In this document: positions 32,999 to 41,578 of the stretch, piece after piece
Layout of the letters: every line of letters begins with the position of its first letter
Position numbering within the stretch: position 1 is the first letter of the stretch
NCBI RefSeq assembly: GCF_001721295.1
Contig: NZ_MDDS01000022.1
Span: 1-51,087 of the forward strand
From: Sphingomonas turrisvirgatae
GTDB taxonomy: Bacteria; Pseudomonadota; Alphaproteobacteria; Sphingomonadales; Sphingomonadaceae
Reading direction: 5' to 3'
Length of the DNA stretch: 51,087 bases
Notes under the pieces: generated by a model
What the model saw: only the letters and a program-made list of their open reading frames with translations
What the model was told of the DNA's origin: nothing
Databases searched by the model: none
Position numbers and translations under genes: made by a program

Positions 32999-33588
32999 TG
33001 GGCAAGAAGCTGGACGACGCGGCGCTCGACACGATCTTCCGCACCGCGCGCACGTTTAATGGTTATACCGACGCCCCGGTGACGCAGGACGATATCCGCG
33101 CCATCTATGACCTGCTGAAAATGGGGCCGACCGCGACGAACCAGCATCCCGCGCGGTTCGTCTGGTGCCTTAGCCAGGATGCCAAGGACCGGCTGGCGGC
33201 GCTTGCCTCCGGCAACAATGCGCCCAAGATCCGCGCTGCCCCGGCGACCGTGATCATCGGCATGGACAGCGAGTTTCACGAGCATCTGCCGCAATTGTTG
33301 CCGCACACCGATGCGCGGCCCTGGTTCGCGGAGGCTGCCGGGCGCGAAGTATCGGCGTTCCGCAACGCCTCGCTGCAGGGCGCCTATTTCATCATCGCTG
33401 CGCGCGCACTCGGCTTCGACACGGGTCCGATGTCGGGGTTCGACAATGCGGCGGTGGACGCTGCGTTTTTCGGCGACACCCCGCATGTGAAGTCCAACTT
33501 CATCAGCACGATCGGGATCGGCGATCCCACAACGATCTTCGATCGCCTGCCGCGCCCTGCGTTCGAGCAGTTCAACACCATTGCCTGA
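32998..33588 (+). CDS. Nitroreductase-family protein (RutE/HadB type)
   Basis: This 196-residue protein fits the RutE-like branch of the FMN-dependent nitroreductases: the opening LDDAALDTIFRTARTFNGYTDAPVTQDDIRAIYDLLKMGPTATNQHPARFVW and the later region ASLQGAYFIIAARALGFDTGPMSGFDNAAVD are highly typical. RutE reduces malonic semialdehyde in pyrimidine degradation, but no other rut genes are here, so the substrate is uncertain. It is part of nfuA-(this)-tsaB-rimI with overlapping ends. Confidence 0.9.
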   Translation: MGKKLDDAALDTIFRTARTFNGYTDAPVTQDDIRAIYDLLKMGPTATNQHPARFVWCLSQDAKDRLAALASGNNAPKIRAAPATVIIGMDSEFHEHLPQLLPHTDARPWFAEAAGREVSAFRNASLQGAYFIIAARALGFDTGPMSGFDNAAVDAAFFGDTPHVKSNFISTIGIGDPTTIFDRLPRPAFEQFNTIA

Positions 33589-34216
33589 GGCGACCATTCC
33601 GCGCACGCTTGTCATCGAAACTGCGGCGTCCGCCTGCTCGGTCGCGTTGATCGAGCAAGGCACCGTGCTCGCGCAGCGGCACGAGGTGGTCGGCCGCGGT
33701 CATGCCGAACGGCTGATCCCGATGATCACCGAACTGCCCGAAGGCGGGCGCGCCGAGCATATCCTGGTCGATTGTGGCCCCGGTAGCTTCACCGGGATAC
33801 GCGTGGGCATCGCTGCCGCGCGCGGGCTTGGCCTGGGGTGGGGCGTGCCGGTCGCCGGCTTTTCCGCGCTGCCGCTGGTCGCCGCTGCCGGCTTTGCCGC
33901 CGACGCCGATCTGCATCAACTAGCCGTGGTGCTTGAAGGCGGACATGGCGAAGTATTCGTGCAGCATTTCGACCGTGCGGCGGGGGCTGTCGGCGCCTTT
34001 GCATCGCTCAAGCCCGATGCCGCGCTGGCTTCGCTGAACGGGCGGCTTGCGATCGGCAACGGGGTGCGCCACCTGGTCGCAATGGAGCCGACCCTGCAGG
34101 TGTGCGAGGCGCTGCCGCGCGCGGCAGATGCGGCCCTGCTCGCCCCGGCGGACAGGACCTTGGCAGCGCGTCCGATCTATGGCCGCGCGCCCGATGCCAA
34201 GCCGATCGCGCAATGA
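33581..34216 (+). CDS. tsaB: tRNA t6A-modification protein TsaB
   Basis: The 211-residue ASKHA-fold protein has LVIETAASACSVALIEQG at the N-terminus and the family hallmark VDCGPGSFTGIRVGIAAARGLGLGWGVPV. TsaB dimerises with TsaD in making N6-threonylcarbamoyladenosine at position 37 of tRNAs. The start is a TTG (33581) overlapping the preceding gene by 8 bases; no ATG fits. The next gene, rimI, overlaps by ATGA, the conserved tsaB-rimI pair. Confidence 0.95.
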   Translation: MPEATIPRTLVIETAASACSVALIEQGTVLAQRHEVVGRGHAERLIPMITELPEGGRAEHILVDCGPGSFTGIRVGIAAARGLGLGWGVPVAGFSALPLVAAAGFAADADLHQLAVVLEGGHGEVFVQHFDRAAGAVGAFASLKPDAALASLNGRLAIGNGVRHLVAMEPTLQVCEALPRAADAALLAPADRTLAARPIYGRAPDAKPIAQ

Positions 34217-34686
34217 CGGCCGACTATCCGATCGAGATCGTGCATGGCGGCCCCGCCGACCTTGCCACGGTCAACGCGCTGATGCGTGAGGCGTTCGACC
34301 CGAGCTTTGGCGAAGCATGGACGCCAAGCCAGTGCCTGGGGATGATCGCACTGCCGGGCGTGTGGTTCAGCATCGCCTGGCTGGACGCAAAGCCTGCGGG
34401 GTTCGCGCTGGCCCGGACCGTAGCGGATGAAGCGGAACTGCTGTTGATCGGGATTGCGCCCGCCATGCGCCGCCACGGTGTGGGCACCGCATTGTTGCGG
34501 TCGGTTATCGCCGATGCGCAGGAGCGCGGCGCCGTCACGGTGCATCTAGAGGTTCGTGCCAACAACGATGCAGTCCAGCTGTATCGCCGGCAAGGTTTCG
34601 AAAAGATCGGCGAACGGCGCGATTATTATCGCGGCAAGGACGGCAGGCTGTTCGACGCCCACACCTTTTTCCGAACAATTGGTTAA
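34213..34686 (+). CDS. rimI: GNAT N-acetyltransferase RimI
   Basis: The 157-residue protein is a GNAT fold with the acetyl-CoA loop IGIAPAMRRHGVGTALLRSVIADAQERGA, then VHLEVRANNDAVQLYRRQGFEKIGERRDYYRGKDG, which matches the RimI C-terminal signature. RimI acetylates ribosomal protein S18 and possibly others. It is coupled to tsaB through ATGA. Confidence 0.94.
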   Translation: MTADYPIEIVHGGPADLATVNALMREAFDPSFGEAWTPSQCLGMIALPGVWFSIAWLDAKPAGFALARTVADEAELLLIGIAPAMRRHGVGTALLRSVIADAQERGAVTVHLEVRANNDAVQLYRRQGFEKIGERRDYYRGKDGRLFDAHTFFRTIG

Positions 34687-34798
34687 TTAGGCCGGATCAG
34701 CATGGCTGATGCCTTGCATTTAGCGGTGCCGGGGTCGATAGCGCATCGAAGGCGGTGTGTAATCTTGCCGCCCTTGCTTTAATCTTGAAAGGACCGTC

Positions 34799-35215
34799 AT
34801 GGACTCGTCGAACGACATGCAGGAAACGCTGGTCACCCTGACCGCCGACATCGTCGCCGCGCATGTGAGCAACAATAGCGTCGCAGTTTCCGATCTGCCG
34901 CTGCTGATCTCGAACGTTCATGGCGCCCTGGCCGGCCTGGGCGAGAAGGCCCCGGAGCCCGAGGCGAAGAAGCAGGAACCTGCCGTTTCGGTGCGCGCGT
35001 CGATCAAGCCCGACTACATCGTCTGCCTTGAGGACGGCAAGAAGCTCAAGATGCTCAAGCGCCACCTGATGACCCATTATCAGATGACGCCCGAACAATA
35101 TCGCGCGAAGTGGAACCTGCCGGCCGACTATCCGATGGTTGCGCCCAACTATGCCGAGCAGCGCCGCACCCTGGCCAAGAAGATCGGCCTGGGGACCAAG
35201 CGCCGCAAGCGCTGA
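34799..35215 (+). CDS. mucR: MucR/Ros-family zinc-finger regulator
   Basis: This 138-residue protein has the MucR_Ros domain at about 60-130: [65 protein letters not shown]. The Cys/Asp/His/His set of the Ros-type zinc finger is in [18 protein letters not shown]. These proteins bind AT-rich DNA and act as global H-NS-like regulators. The N-terminal helix region mediates oligomerisation. A clear AAGGA site precedes the ATG. Single-gene unit. Confidence 0.96.
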   Translation: MDSSNDMQETLVTLTADIVAAHVSNNSVAVSDLPLLISNVHGALAGLGEKAPEPEAKKQEPAVSVRASIKPDYIVCLEDGKKLKMLKRHLMTHYQMTPEQYRAKWNLPADYPMVAPNYAEQRRTLAKKIGLGTKRRKR

Positions 35216-35235
35216 GGCAGATCCGGGAGTATGAT

Positions 35236-35266
35236 GGGCCGGTCCGGATCATGTCCGGGCCGGCCC
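35236..35266 (+). terminator. Inverted repeat after mucR
   Basis: GGGCCGG-T-CCGGA and TCCGG-G-CCGGCCC form a 12-bp stem with one internal mismatch around the loop TCATG, starting 21 bases past the mucR stop. The stem is strong enough to end transcription; there is no U-run. Confidence 0.6.
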
Positions 35267-35346
35267 GCTGCGTTTCAGGGCTGTGGTTTCAGGGCATCCA
35301 TCCGGCTCCCCTTCCCCGCCGCGTCCATTGCCGCTACATCGGCGCT

Positions 35347-35769
35347 ATGCCGCACAAGATCGACCTCGAAGCGCTTTGCCATGAAAAGGGCCTGCGGATC
35401 ACCGAACAGCGCAAGGTGATCGCACGCGTGCTGTCCGATGCAGATGACCATCCCGACGTGGAAAAGGTCTATGCGCGCGCCTCGGCAATCGACCCGGGCA
35501 TATCGATCGCCACGGTCTATCGAACGGTGCGGTTGTTCGAGGAAGCCGGCATCCTCGACCGGCATGATTTCGGCGATGGCCGCGCACGGTACGAACCGGC
35601 ACCCGAGGCGCATCACGACCATCTGATCGATGTCGAGACCGGCAAGGTGATCGAGTTCGTCGATCCCGAACTCGAACAACTGCAAAAGCAGATCGCCGAG
35701 CGGCTGGGCTTTCGCCTGGTCGACCATCGCATGGAATTGTACGGCGTCGCGCTGGAACGAAAGGCCTAG
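35347..35769 (+). CDS. fur: Ferric uptake regulator Fur
   Basis: The 140-residue Fur-family protein reads CHEKGLRITEQRKVIARVLSDADDHPDVEKVYARASAIDPGISIATVYRTVRLFEEAGIL (winged helix), then YEPAPEAHHDHLIDVETGKVIEFVDPELE (metal site with HHDH). The C-terminal CxxC pair of enterobacterial Fur is absent, as is common in alphaproteobacteria. It may respond to iron or to haem status (Fur/Mur type). The ATG at 35347 gives the expected N-terminus. plsC follows 5 bp later. Confidence 0.95.
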   Translation: MPHKIDLEALCHEKGLRITEQRKVIARVLSDADDHPDVEKVYARASAIDPGISIATVYRTVRLFEEAGILDRHDFGDGRARYEPAPEAHHDHLIDVETGKVIEFVDPELEQLQKQIAERLGFRLVDHRMELYGVALERKA

Positions 35770-35774
35770 GCCGT

Positions 35775-36659
35775 TTGGCCGGAACCGCTTCGCCAAACGG
35801 GACGGGATCGTCGAGCGACTTCGATGCTCGGCGCCGTGCCGCCGCGCTGGGTGAGAAGACCGCGCTAACCGGCGAAGAGACGTTCCGCCTGTGGCGGCGA
35901 GCGGCATTGTTGCTGGTGGCTGTGCTGAGCCACGTGCCGATGCACTATCTGTGGCGCCTGTTGCGCCTGCCCTCGCCCTGGCCGCGCTGGTTCCTGGGCC
36001 GCGTGGCGCGGATTGCGGGTGCAAGGGTTCAAGTCATCGGCACGCCGTTGCGGCGCGATGTCTTCTATGTTTCGAACCATGTGTCATGGATCGACATCCT
36101 TGCGCTGGGCGGCGCGAGCGGGACGGCATTCGTCGCCAAGTCCGAGATCGGCGAGGCGCCGGTCGTGGGTTGGCTCGCCGGCCTGAACCGCACCGTCTAT
36201 GTGAAGCGCGAGAACCGCATGGGCGTTGCCCAGCAGATCAACGAACTGCGCGACGCGCTGGCCGAAAACTGGGCGATCACGGTGTTCCCGGAGGGGACGA
36301 CAACCAACGGTAAGTCACTGCTCCCGTTCAAGACGCCGATGCTGCGCGTCCTGGAGCCGCCGCCGCCCGGCGTGCTGGTTCAGCCCGTGCTGCTGGACTA
36401 CGGTGCGGCGGGCGAGGAAATCGGCTGGGTCGGGGACGAGAGCGGCCTCAACAATGCGCGGCGCGTTCTCGCGCGCAAACAAGGTTTCCCGCTGAAGATC
36501 AGCTTCCTTGAGCCATTCGACCCGCGCGACTTTCCGGGGCGCAAGGCGATCGCCGCGGAAAGCCGGCGGCGCATCGAGGTCGCGCTGGTCGCAGCGCTGG
36601 GCGAGCCGTTGCGGCCCTTCGAATATGGCGTCGCGGCGGTCGATTATCCGGGATCTTGA
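35775..36659 (+). CDS. plsC: 1-acyl-sn-glycerol-3-phosphate acyltransferase (PlsC family)
   Basis: The 294-residue protein has a membrane helix (about 43-64) and the acyltransferase motifs VSNHVSWIDILAL (HX4D), VYVKRENRMG and VFPEGTTTNGKSLLPFK. PlsC adds the second acyl chain to lysophosphatidic acid at the inner membrane. The first codon is TTG at 35775, 5 bp after fur; no nearer ATG keeps the N-terminus. Its end overlaps the convergent btuD gene by 16 bases. Confidence 0.93.
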   Translation: MAGTASPNGTGSSSDFDARRRAAALGEKTALTGEETFRLWRRAALLLVAVLSHVPMHYLWRLLRLPSPWPRWFLGRVARIAGARVQVIGTPLRRDVFYVSNHVSWIDILALGGASGTAFVAKSEIGEAPVVGWLAGLNRTVYVKRENRMGVAQQINELRDALAENWAITVFPEGTTTNGKSLLPFKTPMLRVLEPPPPGVLVQPVLLDYGAAGEEIGWVGDESGLNNARRVLARKQGFPLKISFLEPFDPRDFPGRKAIAAESRRRIEVALVAALGEPLRPFEYGVAAVDYPGS

Positions 36660-37426
36660 AGCCGGCCGAGAAGAGCAAGTCGTGGCACATCGCCTCGCCA
36701 ATCCATCTCCGCCCGGATGCCGTACACCGCGGCAAGCCGTTGCGAACCGAGTACCGCGACAGGCCGATCGTCGGCGACCACGCGGCCATGTTCGATCATG
36801 ACGATGCGCGAGCAATAGCGCGCCGCCATGGCAAGGTCGTGGAGGACAGCGATAACCGTGCGGCCGGCGGCGGCCTCGGCGGCGAGCAGTTCCATCACTT
36901 CGAACTGGTGAAGCGGATCGAGCGCGGCAAGCGGCTCGTCGGCGATCAATATGGGCGCTTCGACCGCCAGCGCACGCGCGAGCATGGCGCGGGCGCGTTC
37001 GCCGCCCGACAGTTCGGTCGCGATCCGATCGCGCAGGGTAAGGACGTCGGCCCTCACCATGGCGCGCTCGATCGCCGCGCGGTCGACATCGACAATGCGC
37101 GACAGCGGGCCAAGGTGCGGCAATCGGCCGAGCTGAACCAGCCGGTCGACCGTCAGCGGCCAATGCAGCGTCTGCCCCTGCGGCAAATAGGCCGTCGCCC
37201 GCGCGCGCTCCCGGCGCGCAATTGTCGAGGCTTCGCAGCCGTCGAGGGCAATGCTGCCGGAATAGGCGATGAGGCCCGTGAGCGCACGCACCAGCGTCGA
37301 CTTGCCGGCGCCGTTCGGGCCGACCACGCCGATCAGCGCGCCCGGCGCGAAGTCCAGATCGATACCGTCGAGGATGCGGCGGTGGCCCAGCATGACCGAG
37401 AGGTTGCGCGTGACGAGCATCACCAT
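36644..37426 (-). CDS. btuD: Vitamin B12 (corrinoid) ABC importer, ATPase
   Basis: The 260-residue ABC ATPase has Walker A GVVGPNGAGKSTLVRAL, the Q-loop in YLPQGQTLHWPLTV, signature LSGGERARAMLARAL, Walker B ILIADEPLAALDP and the H-loop VIAVLHDLAMAARYC. The class is FecE/BtuD. ATG 37426 overlaps the permease stop; a second ATG two codons later is possible. It completes btuB-btuF-btuC-btuD behind the cobalamin riboswitch, which makes B12 the likely substrate. Confidence 0.92.
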   Translation of the reverse strand: MVMLVTRNLSVMLGHRRILDGIDLDFAPGALIGVVGPNGAGKSTLVRALTGLIAYSGSIALDGCEASTIARRERARATAYLPQGQTLHWPLTVDRLVQLGRLPHLGPLSRIVDVDRAAIERAMVRADVLTLRDRIATELSGGERARAMLARALAVEAPILIADEPLAALDPLHQFEVMELLAAEAAAGRTVIAVLHDLAMAARYCSRIVMIEHGRVVADDRPVAVLGSQRLAAVYGIRAEMDWRGDVPRLALLGRLQDPG

Positions 37427-38406
37427 AGCCGGCGTTCCCGCAACAGATGGGCCAGGAATATCGGCACGCCCAAGAACGCGGTGACGACGCCGAGCTTCAG
37501 CTCGCTGCTCGCCGGGATCAGGCGGACGCCGACATCGGCCAGCGTGAGCAGCGCAGCACCGGCAACGGCGGACGGCAGCAGCACGGCCGACGGACTGCGG
37601 TCGGTGAACGGTCGAACGAGGTGCGGGACGATCAGGCCGACAAAGCCGATCGCTCCGGTCACCGCGACCGCGCCGCCAACGCCGATCGCGACGCCCAGCA
37701 GCAGGCGCAGCCGCGTTCGGGCGAGATCGACACCGAGCGCCTGCGCGCCGTCCGCACCCAGCGCCAGCGCATCCAGCGCGCGGCCGTCCCACAGCAGCAA
37801 GGCGATGCCGATCGCGATGCACGGCAGTGCGACCGCGACATGTGCGAAGCTGCGATCCTCAAGGCTGCCCATCAGCCAGGCCATGATCTCGATCGCTGCG
37901 AACGGATTGGGCGCGAGGTTGAGCGCCAGGCTGATCCCCGCCCCCGCCATCGTCGCGACGGCCACCCCGGCAAGGATCAGGGTGAGCGGGCTTTCGGCGC
38001 GACCGGCGAGCAGGAACACCAGGCCCAGCGCGACCAGTCCGGTCAGGATCGCGAGCAGCGGCAGCACGGCAGGGTGGATCGCGGCCAGTCCGAAATAGAG
38101 CGCGATCACGGCGCCCAGTGCCGCGGCGTTGGACGCGCCTAGCACTGCCGGCTCGGCGAGCGGATTGCGCAAATAGCCCTGCAACGCCGCGCCCGACAGG
38201 CCGAGCATGGCGCCGACGGCAAGGCCGAGCAGCGCACGGGGCAGGCGCAGTTCGAACAGGATCGTGCGGGCGATCGGATCGCCACCGCCCAGCAACGCGG
38301 CCGCGAGCCGACCGGCATCGAGCGCCGCGCTCCCGGTGAGCAGCGAGGCGGCGCCGGCAATCGACGCCAGGGCAGCGAGGAGCGCCATCAACAACGCGCG
38401 GCTCAT
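37420..38406 (-). CDS. btuC: Vitamin B12 (corrinoid) ABC importer, permease
   Basis: The 328-residue FecCD/BtuC-family permease has about ten membrane helices. Motifs: ELRLPRALLGLAVGAMLGLSGAALQGYLRNPLAEPAVLG and VAVTGAIGFVGLIVPHLVRPFTD (the ATPase-coupling helix). The start at 38406 overlaps the end of btuF. Assignment to B12 rests on the riboswitch and on BtuB/BtuF. Confidence 0.93.
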   Translation of the reverse strand: MSRALLMALLAALASIAGAASLLTGSAALDAGRLAAALLGGGDPIARTILFELRLPRALLGLAVGAMLGLSGAALQGYLRNPLAEPAVLGASNAAALGAVIALYFGLAAIHPAVLPLLAILTGLVALGLVFLLAGRAESPLTLILAGVAVATMAGAGISLALNLAPNPFAAIEIMAWLMGSLEDRSFAHVAVALPCIAIGIALLLWDGRALDALALGADGAQALGVDLARTRLRLLLGVAIGVGGAVAVTGAIGFVGLIVPHLVRPFTDRSPSAVLLPSAVAGAALLTLADVGVRLIPASSELKLGVVTAFLGVPIFLAHLLRERRLW

Positions 38407-39248
38407 GTGCGCGGATCCGGCAGCGCCGCGAGTTGCGCGTTGAGGCTGGCGGCGGCATCGACAAAGGCCGGACCGCCGCAGACAGTCCACGCCTGCGGCA
38501 GGACGATACGCGGGATGTGGCGCAGCGCGGTATGCTGAAGCATCTGCGCGCCCTGATCGTCGAGCGCCTGGCTGTCCTCCTCGACGATCAACACGTCCGG
38601 TCGCGCGGCGATGATCTGCTCCAGGCTGAGTCGTGACAGTGCCGGCTTCCCCAGCTTTGCCGCGATGTTCACCAGGCCAGCCCGCGTCATCAACGCATCG
38701 ACCAGCGTACCGGTGCCGGTGAGGTATCCGCGCCGCTGATAGTAAGCCGCCACCCGGCCCCGCCCCATCGCCTTCATGCCGGCGAGCGCGGCATCCATCC
38801 GCGCGACGAGGCGATGACCGCGGTCGGGATGGCCGAGCGCCGAGGCAAGCTCACCGATCTGGGCGCGGATTTCGGCATAGCTGTTTGCCGGCGGCAGTTC
38901 GAGCGCAGGATAGGCGCGGCCGCTCATGCGGCGAAGCGCATCCGTCCGGAAGGCCGGCGCGCCGACGATGAGGTCGGGAGCGAGCGCCAGCACTTCCTCG
39001 GCCGAGCCGCGGATGAGGCGATGGCCGCGCGCTTGCGCCGCCACCGCCGACATCCAGCGGTCGCGCGCGTTCATGTTGAGGGCGGCGATCTGATCGCGAT
39101 CGGCCAGCGGCACCAGTAGCTGGTCGGCGCACAGGTTGAGCGAGACGACACGCTGCGGGCGCGCCGACGGGGTGATCGGCTGTGGCACCGGCGGGGCGGC
39201 GCAGCTCGCAAGCAGCAGGATGCCCGCAAGGGCGGCGGCGCGGATCAC
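38403..39248 (-). CDS. btuF: Periplasmic corrinoid-binding lipoprotein (BtuF-like)
   Basis: The 281-residue protein starts with a lipoprotein signal (MIRAAALAGILLLASC, Cys16). The mature part is a class III binding protein: RPQRVVSLNLCADQLLVPLADRDQI, then GSAEEVLALAPDLIVGAP, and LEQIIAARPDVLIVEEDS. It should deliver B12 from the outer-membrane receptor to BtuCD. It overlaps btuC by 4 bases and follows btuB by 21 bp. Confidence 0.92.
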   Translation of the reverse strand: MIRAAALAGILLLASCAAPPVPQPITPSARPQRVVSLNLCADQLLVPLADRDQIAALNMNARDRWMSAVAAQARGHRLIRGSAEEVLALAPDLIVGAPAFRTDALRRMSGRAYPALELPPANSYAEIRAQIGELASALGHPDRGHRLVARMDAALAGMKAMGRGRVAAYYQRRGYLTGTGTLVDALMTRAGLVNIAAKLGKPALSRLSLEQIIAARPDVLIVEEDSQALDDQGAQMLQHTALRHIPRIVLPQAWTVCGGPAFVDAAASLNAQLAALPDPRT

Positions 39249-39269
39249 GCCGCCACCCTCTTGCGTGCG

Positions 39270-41114
39270 TCAGAAACGGACACGCACACCGCCATGGGCT
39301 GTGCGACCATAGACATTATAACCGCCCGCCGTCTGGTAATCGGCATCGAACAGATTATCGACCCGACCATAGACTTCCAGCCGATCGCCGATCGGCAGGG
39401 ATGCGCGTACGCCAGCCAGGGCATAGCCATCGAGCCGCACGGTGTTGGCGGCATTGTCGAAGCTGTCGCCGACGACCAACACCGTCGCGCCGGTGGCGAG
39501 GCCGAATGACCAGTCGTAATCGACCGAGACGCTGACGGCATGTTCCGCGCGGCGTGCAAGGCGCTTGCCCTCGAAGGCGGGGCGGCCGGAGCGATCGCGC
39601 GCGTCGATATAGCTGTATGCTGCGCTGAAGCTGAGCGGCTCGACCGGGCGCAGTGCCAGCGACGCTTCCATGCCTCTGGCGCGGGTGCGGTCGATATTGT
39701 CGTAGGTGAAGGTCGCGTTGTCGAAGTTGATCTGGCTCTTGGTATCCCGCTGGAACGCGGTGAGCGCGATGACCGCCGCGCCGTCGCCGAAGCTTTGGTC
39801 GACGCCGATGTCGTAGCTTTGCGAGCGTTCGGGCCGCAGGTTCCGGTTGCCGCTGAACGTGTCGTAGAGTTCGTACAGCGCCGGCGCGCGGAAGCCTTCG
39901 CCATAGCTGGCGCGCAGGTTCGTCACGCCGCCGTTTGGCGACCAGTTGGCGTTGGCGCCAAAAGTCGTCGCGCCACCGAACTGACTGTGATCGACATGGC
40001 GCACGCCGCCGGTGACGGAAAGCCCGGTGACCGGCTCGATGATCGCCAGCGCGTACACGCTGTCGAGATCGGCATCGGCGCCGCTGCGCGAGCCGAAGCC
40101 GAAAAAGGTATATTCGGGCTTTTCATGCTCATAGCCCAGCAGCAGCTTCGCCTCGTCGAGCGGCTGGACGACCCCTTGATACTCGAAGCGCAGCGTTCGG
40201 CCGCGATAGCCGAAGCTGGGCGCGCCATCACGCGTGTCGAAATCGGTACGGTCGGTGCGCAGATACGTCACGGCCGCGCGATTGCTGAATACACCGTCGA
40301 ACAGGGCAAGGTTGAGACCGGCATAGCCGACATATTGGTCGAGCTTGCTCACTTCGCCAAGCGCCGCGGAGAAGCCGTCATATGCGACATCGGAATTGAT
40401 GTAGTAGCCGCGCAGATCCAGGCTGACGGCATCGCTGAAGGCCAGGCCGAGGCGCACATTGCCGGCGAAATTCTCGTACCCGTCCCGCTCGGTGTTGCTG
40501 GATTTGGCCGAGATGCCGTCGGTGCGGAACCAGGACGCGCCGATGCCGCCCGCAGCGATGCCGGTCCTGCCCGACACGTCGCCCTTGAGAGCGATGGTTT
40601 CGAACGAGCCATATTCGCCCGACGCGTTGGCGCCGAAGCCAGCGTCGGGCGCGGCGGTCATGACATTGACGACGCCGCCGATCGCCTGGCTGCCGTGCAC
40701 GACCGAGTTGGAGCCGCGCAGCACCTCGATCCGGCGGATATTGCCAGTGAGCAGCGGACCGAAATTATACGCTTCGCCGATGCCGGCCGGATCGTTGATC
40801 TTCACCCCGTCGAGCAGCACCAGCGTCTGTGAGGTTTCCGCGCCGCGGATCGACACGCCGGTGGGGCCGCCGACCGGCCCGTTGCGGTTGAAGCGAATGC
40901 CGGGCGTGGTGGCGAGCAGGTCGACGACGTCGACTGCCTGCCGCGTGTCGATCGTCTGCGCGTCGATGACGGTGATTGCCTGACCCACCTGGTCCTGCGG
41001 CTGAGCGATGCCGTTGGCCGTGACGACGATGTCGTCGCGGTCGTCAGGCGCAGTGATCTGGGCGAGTGCGGGTGCCGCAGCAGCGAGCGCAAATAGTGAA
41101 ACAACGGTCTTCAT
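39270..41114 (-). CDS. btuB: TonB-dependent vitamin B12 receptor BtuB
   Basis: The 614-residue outer-membrane receptor has a signal peptide (MKTVVSLFALAAAAPALA), a TonB box (DDIVVTAN), a plug domain (TPGIRFNRNGPVGGPTGVSIRG, LVLLDGVKINDPAG, IEVLRGSNSVVHGSQAIGGVVNV) and a 22-strand barrel ending in RVRF with a C-terminal Phe. The size fits BtuB (about 600 residues), which is smaller than most siderophore receptors. The 5' leader carries a cobalamin riboswitch, which represses the operon when B12 is plentiful. Confidence 0.94.
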   Translation of the reverse strand: MKTVVSLFALAAAAPALAQITAPDDRDDIVVTANGIAQPQDQVGQAITVIDAQTIDTRQAVDVVDLLATTPGIRFNRNGPVGGPTGVSIRGAETSQTLVLLDGVKINDPAGIGEAYNFGPLLTGNIRRIEVLRGSNSVVHGSQAIGGVVNVMTAAPDAGFGANASGEYGSFETIALKGDVSGRTGIAAGGIGASWFRTDGISAKSSNTERDGYENFAGNVRLGLAFSDAVSLDLRGYYINSDVAYDGFSAALGEVSKLDQYVGYAGLNLALFDGVFSNRAAVTYLRTDRTDFDTRDGAPSFGYRGRTLRFEYQGVVQPLDEAKLLLGYEHEKPEYTFFGFGSRSGADADLDSVYALAIIEPVTGLSVTGGVRHVDHSQFGGATTFGANANWSPNGGVTNLRASYGEGFRAPALYELYDTFSGNRNLRPERSQSYDIGVDQSFGDGAAVIALTAFQRDTKSQINFDNATFTYDNIDRTRARGMEASLALRPVEPLSFSAAYSYIDARDRSGRPAFEGKRLARRAEHAVSVSVDYDWSFGLATGATVLVVGDSFDNAANTVRLDGYALAGVRASLPIGDRLEVYGRVDNLFDADYQTAGGYNVYGRTAHGGVRVRF

Positions 41115-41221
41115 CGGGTGATCCCCCGGCGCCTTGAGCAACATCGGGCCGGATCTGCCGAGCATGTGCTCAGCCGGGCTGCCGGTCGGGATGGGCGCAT
41201 GGCACCCGTCGCGGCGTCCCG

Positions 41222-41288
41222 ATGCGGTCCGGCCGCATGGGTCGTCGCTCAGACGGATCACCGTGCCATGGTCAGTCCCTGGACCGCA
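41222..41288 (-). promoter_or_regulatory. Candidate expression platform of the B12 riboswitch
   Basis: Between aptamer and btuB, ATGCGG-TCCGG-CCGCAT (41222-41238) can form its own hairpin. TGCGGTCC (41223-41230) is also perfectly complementary to GGACCGCA (41281-41288) beside the aptamer. The two pairings exclude each other, as expected for a switch. This is inference from base complementarity. Confidence 0.35.
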
Positions 41289-41299
41289 GCAAGAGCGAC

Positions 41300-41480
41300 A
41301 TCACGCCGGCCGGTCTCCTGGCTTGCGGGTCATCGCCCGATGCGCGCCTTCCCAGGGCGGACCCCAGTGGCTGCCCCTCTTGTGCCAAGAGGAACCTGCG
41401 CATCGTGCTCGCCGCTTACAGTTGCAGGGACAGCCTCGGCATTGGACGGTCATCCGTCCGCACCGTGTTCCCGTGGAGCC
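41300..41480 (-). promoter_or_regulatory. Cobalamin (adenosylcobalamin) riboswitch
   Basis: On the minus strand the leader of btuB contains the hallmark elements in order: GGGAAcacGGTGc near 41470, CCTGCAACTGTAAgc, the GCCACTGG segment, CTGGGAAGGCG, and the B12 box AAGCCAGGAGACCGGCC at 41308-41324 (consensus AAGCCAGGAGACCTGCC, one change). Ligand binding should shut off btuBFCD. The edges are approximate. Confidence 0.95.
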
Positions 41481-41578
41481 CTCTCGGGCACCGGCGCGAG
41501 TCAGTTCGCGGGTGCAGCATGCCACCCCCGCGCGGCGCCTTTCGCCGCACCCGGGCGGAAGGTCAAGCGGGTTTGCGT

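Noticed and set aside
39540..40832. 430-codon open frame on the plus strand
   Set aside because: It is antisense to btuB, whose receptor motifs are unmistakable; the frame is open only because of high GC and has no domain.
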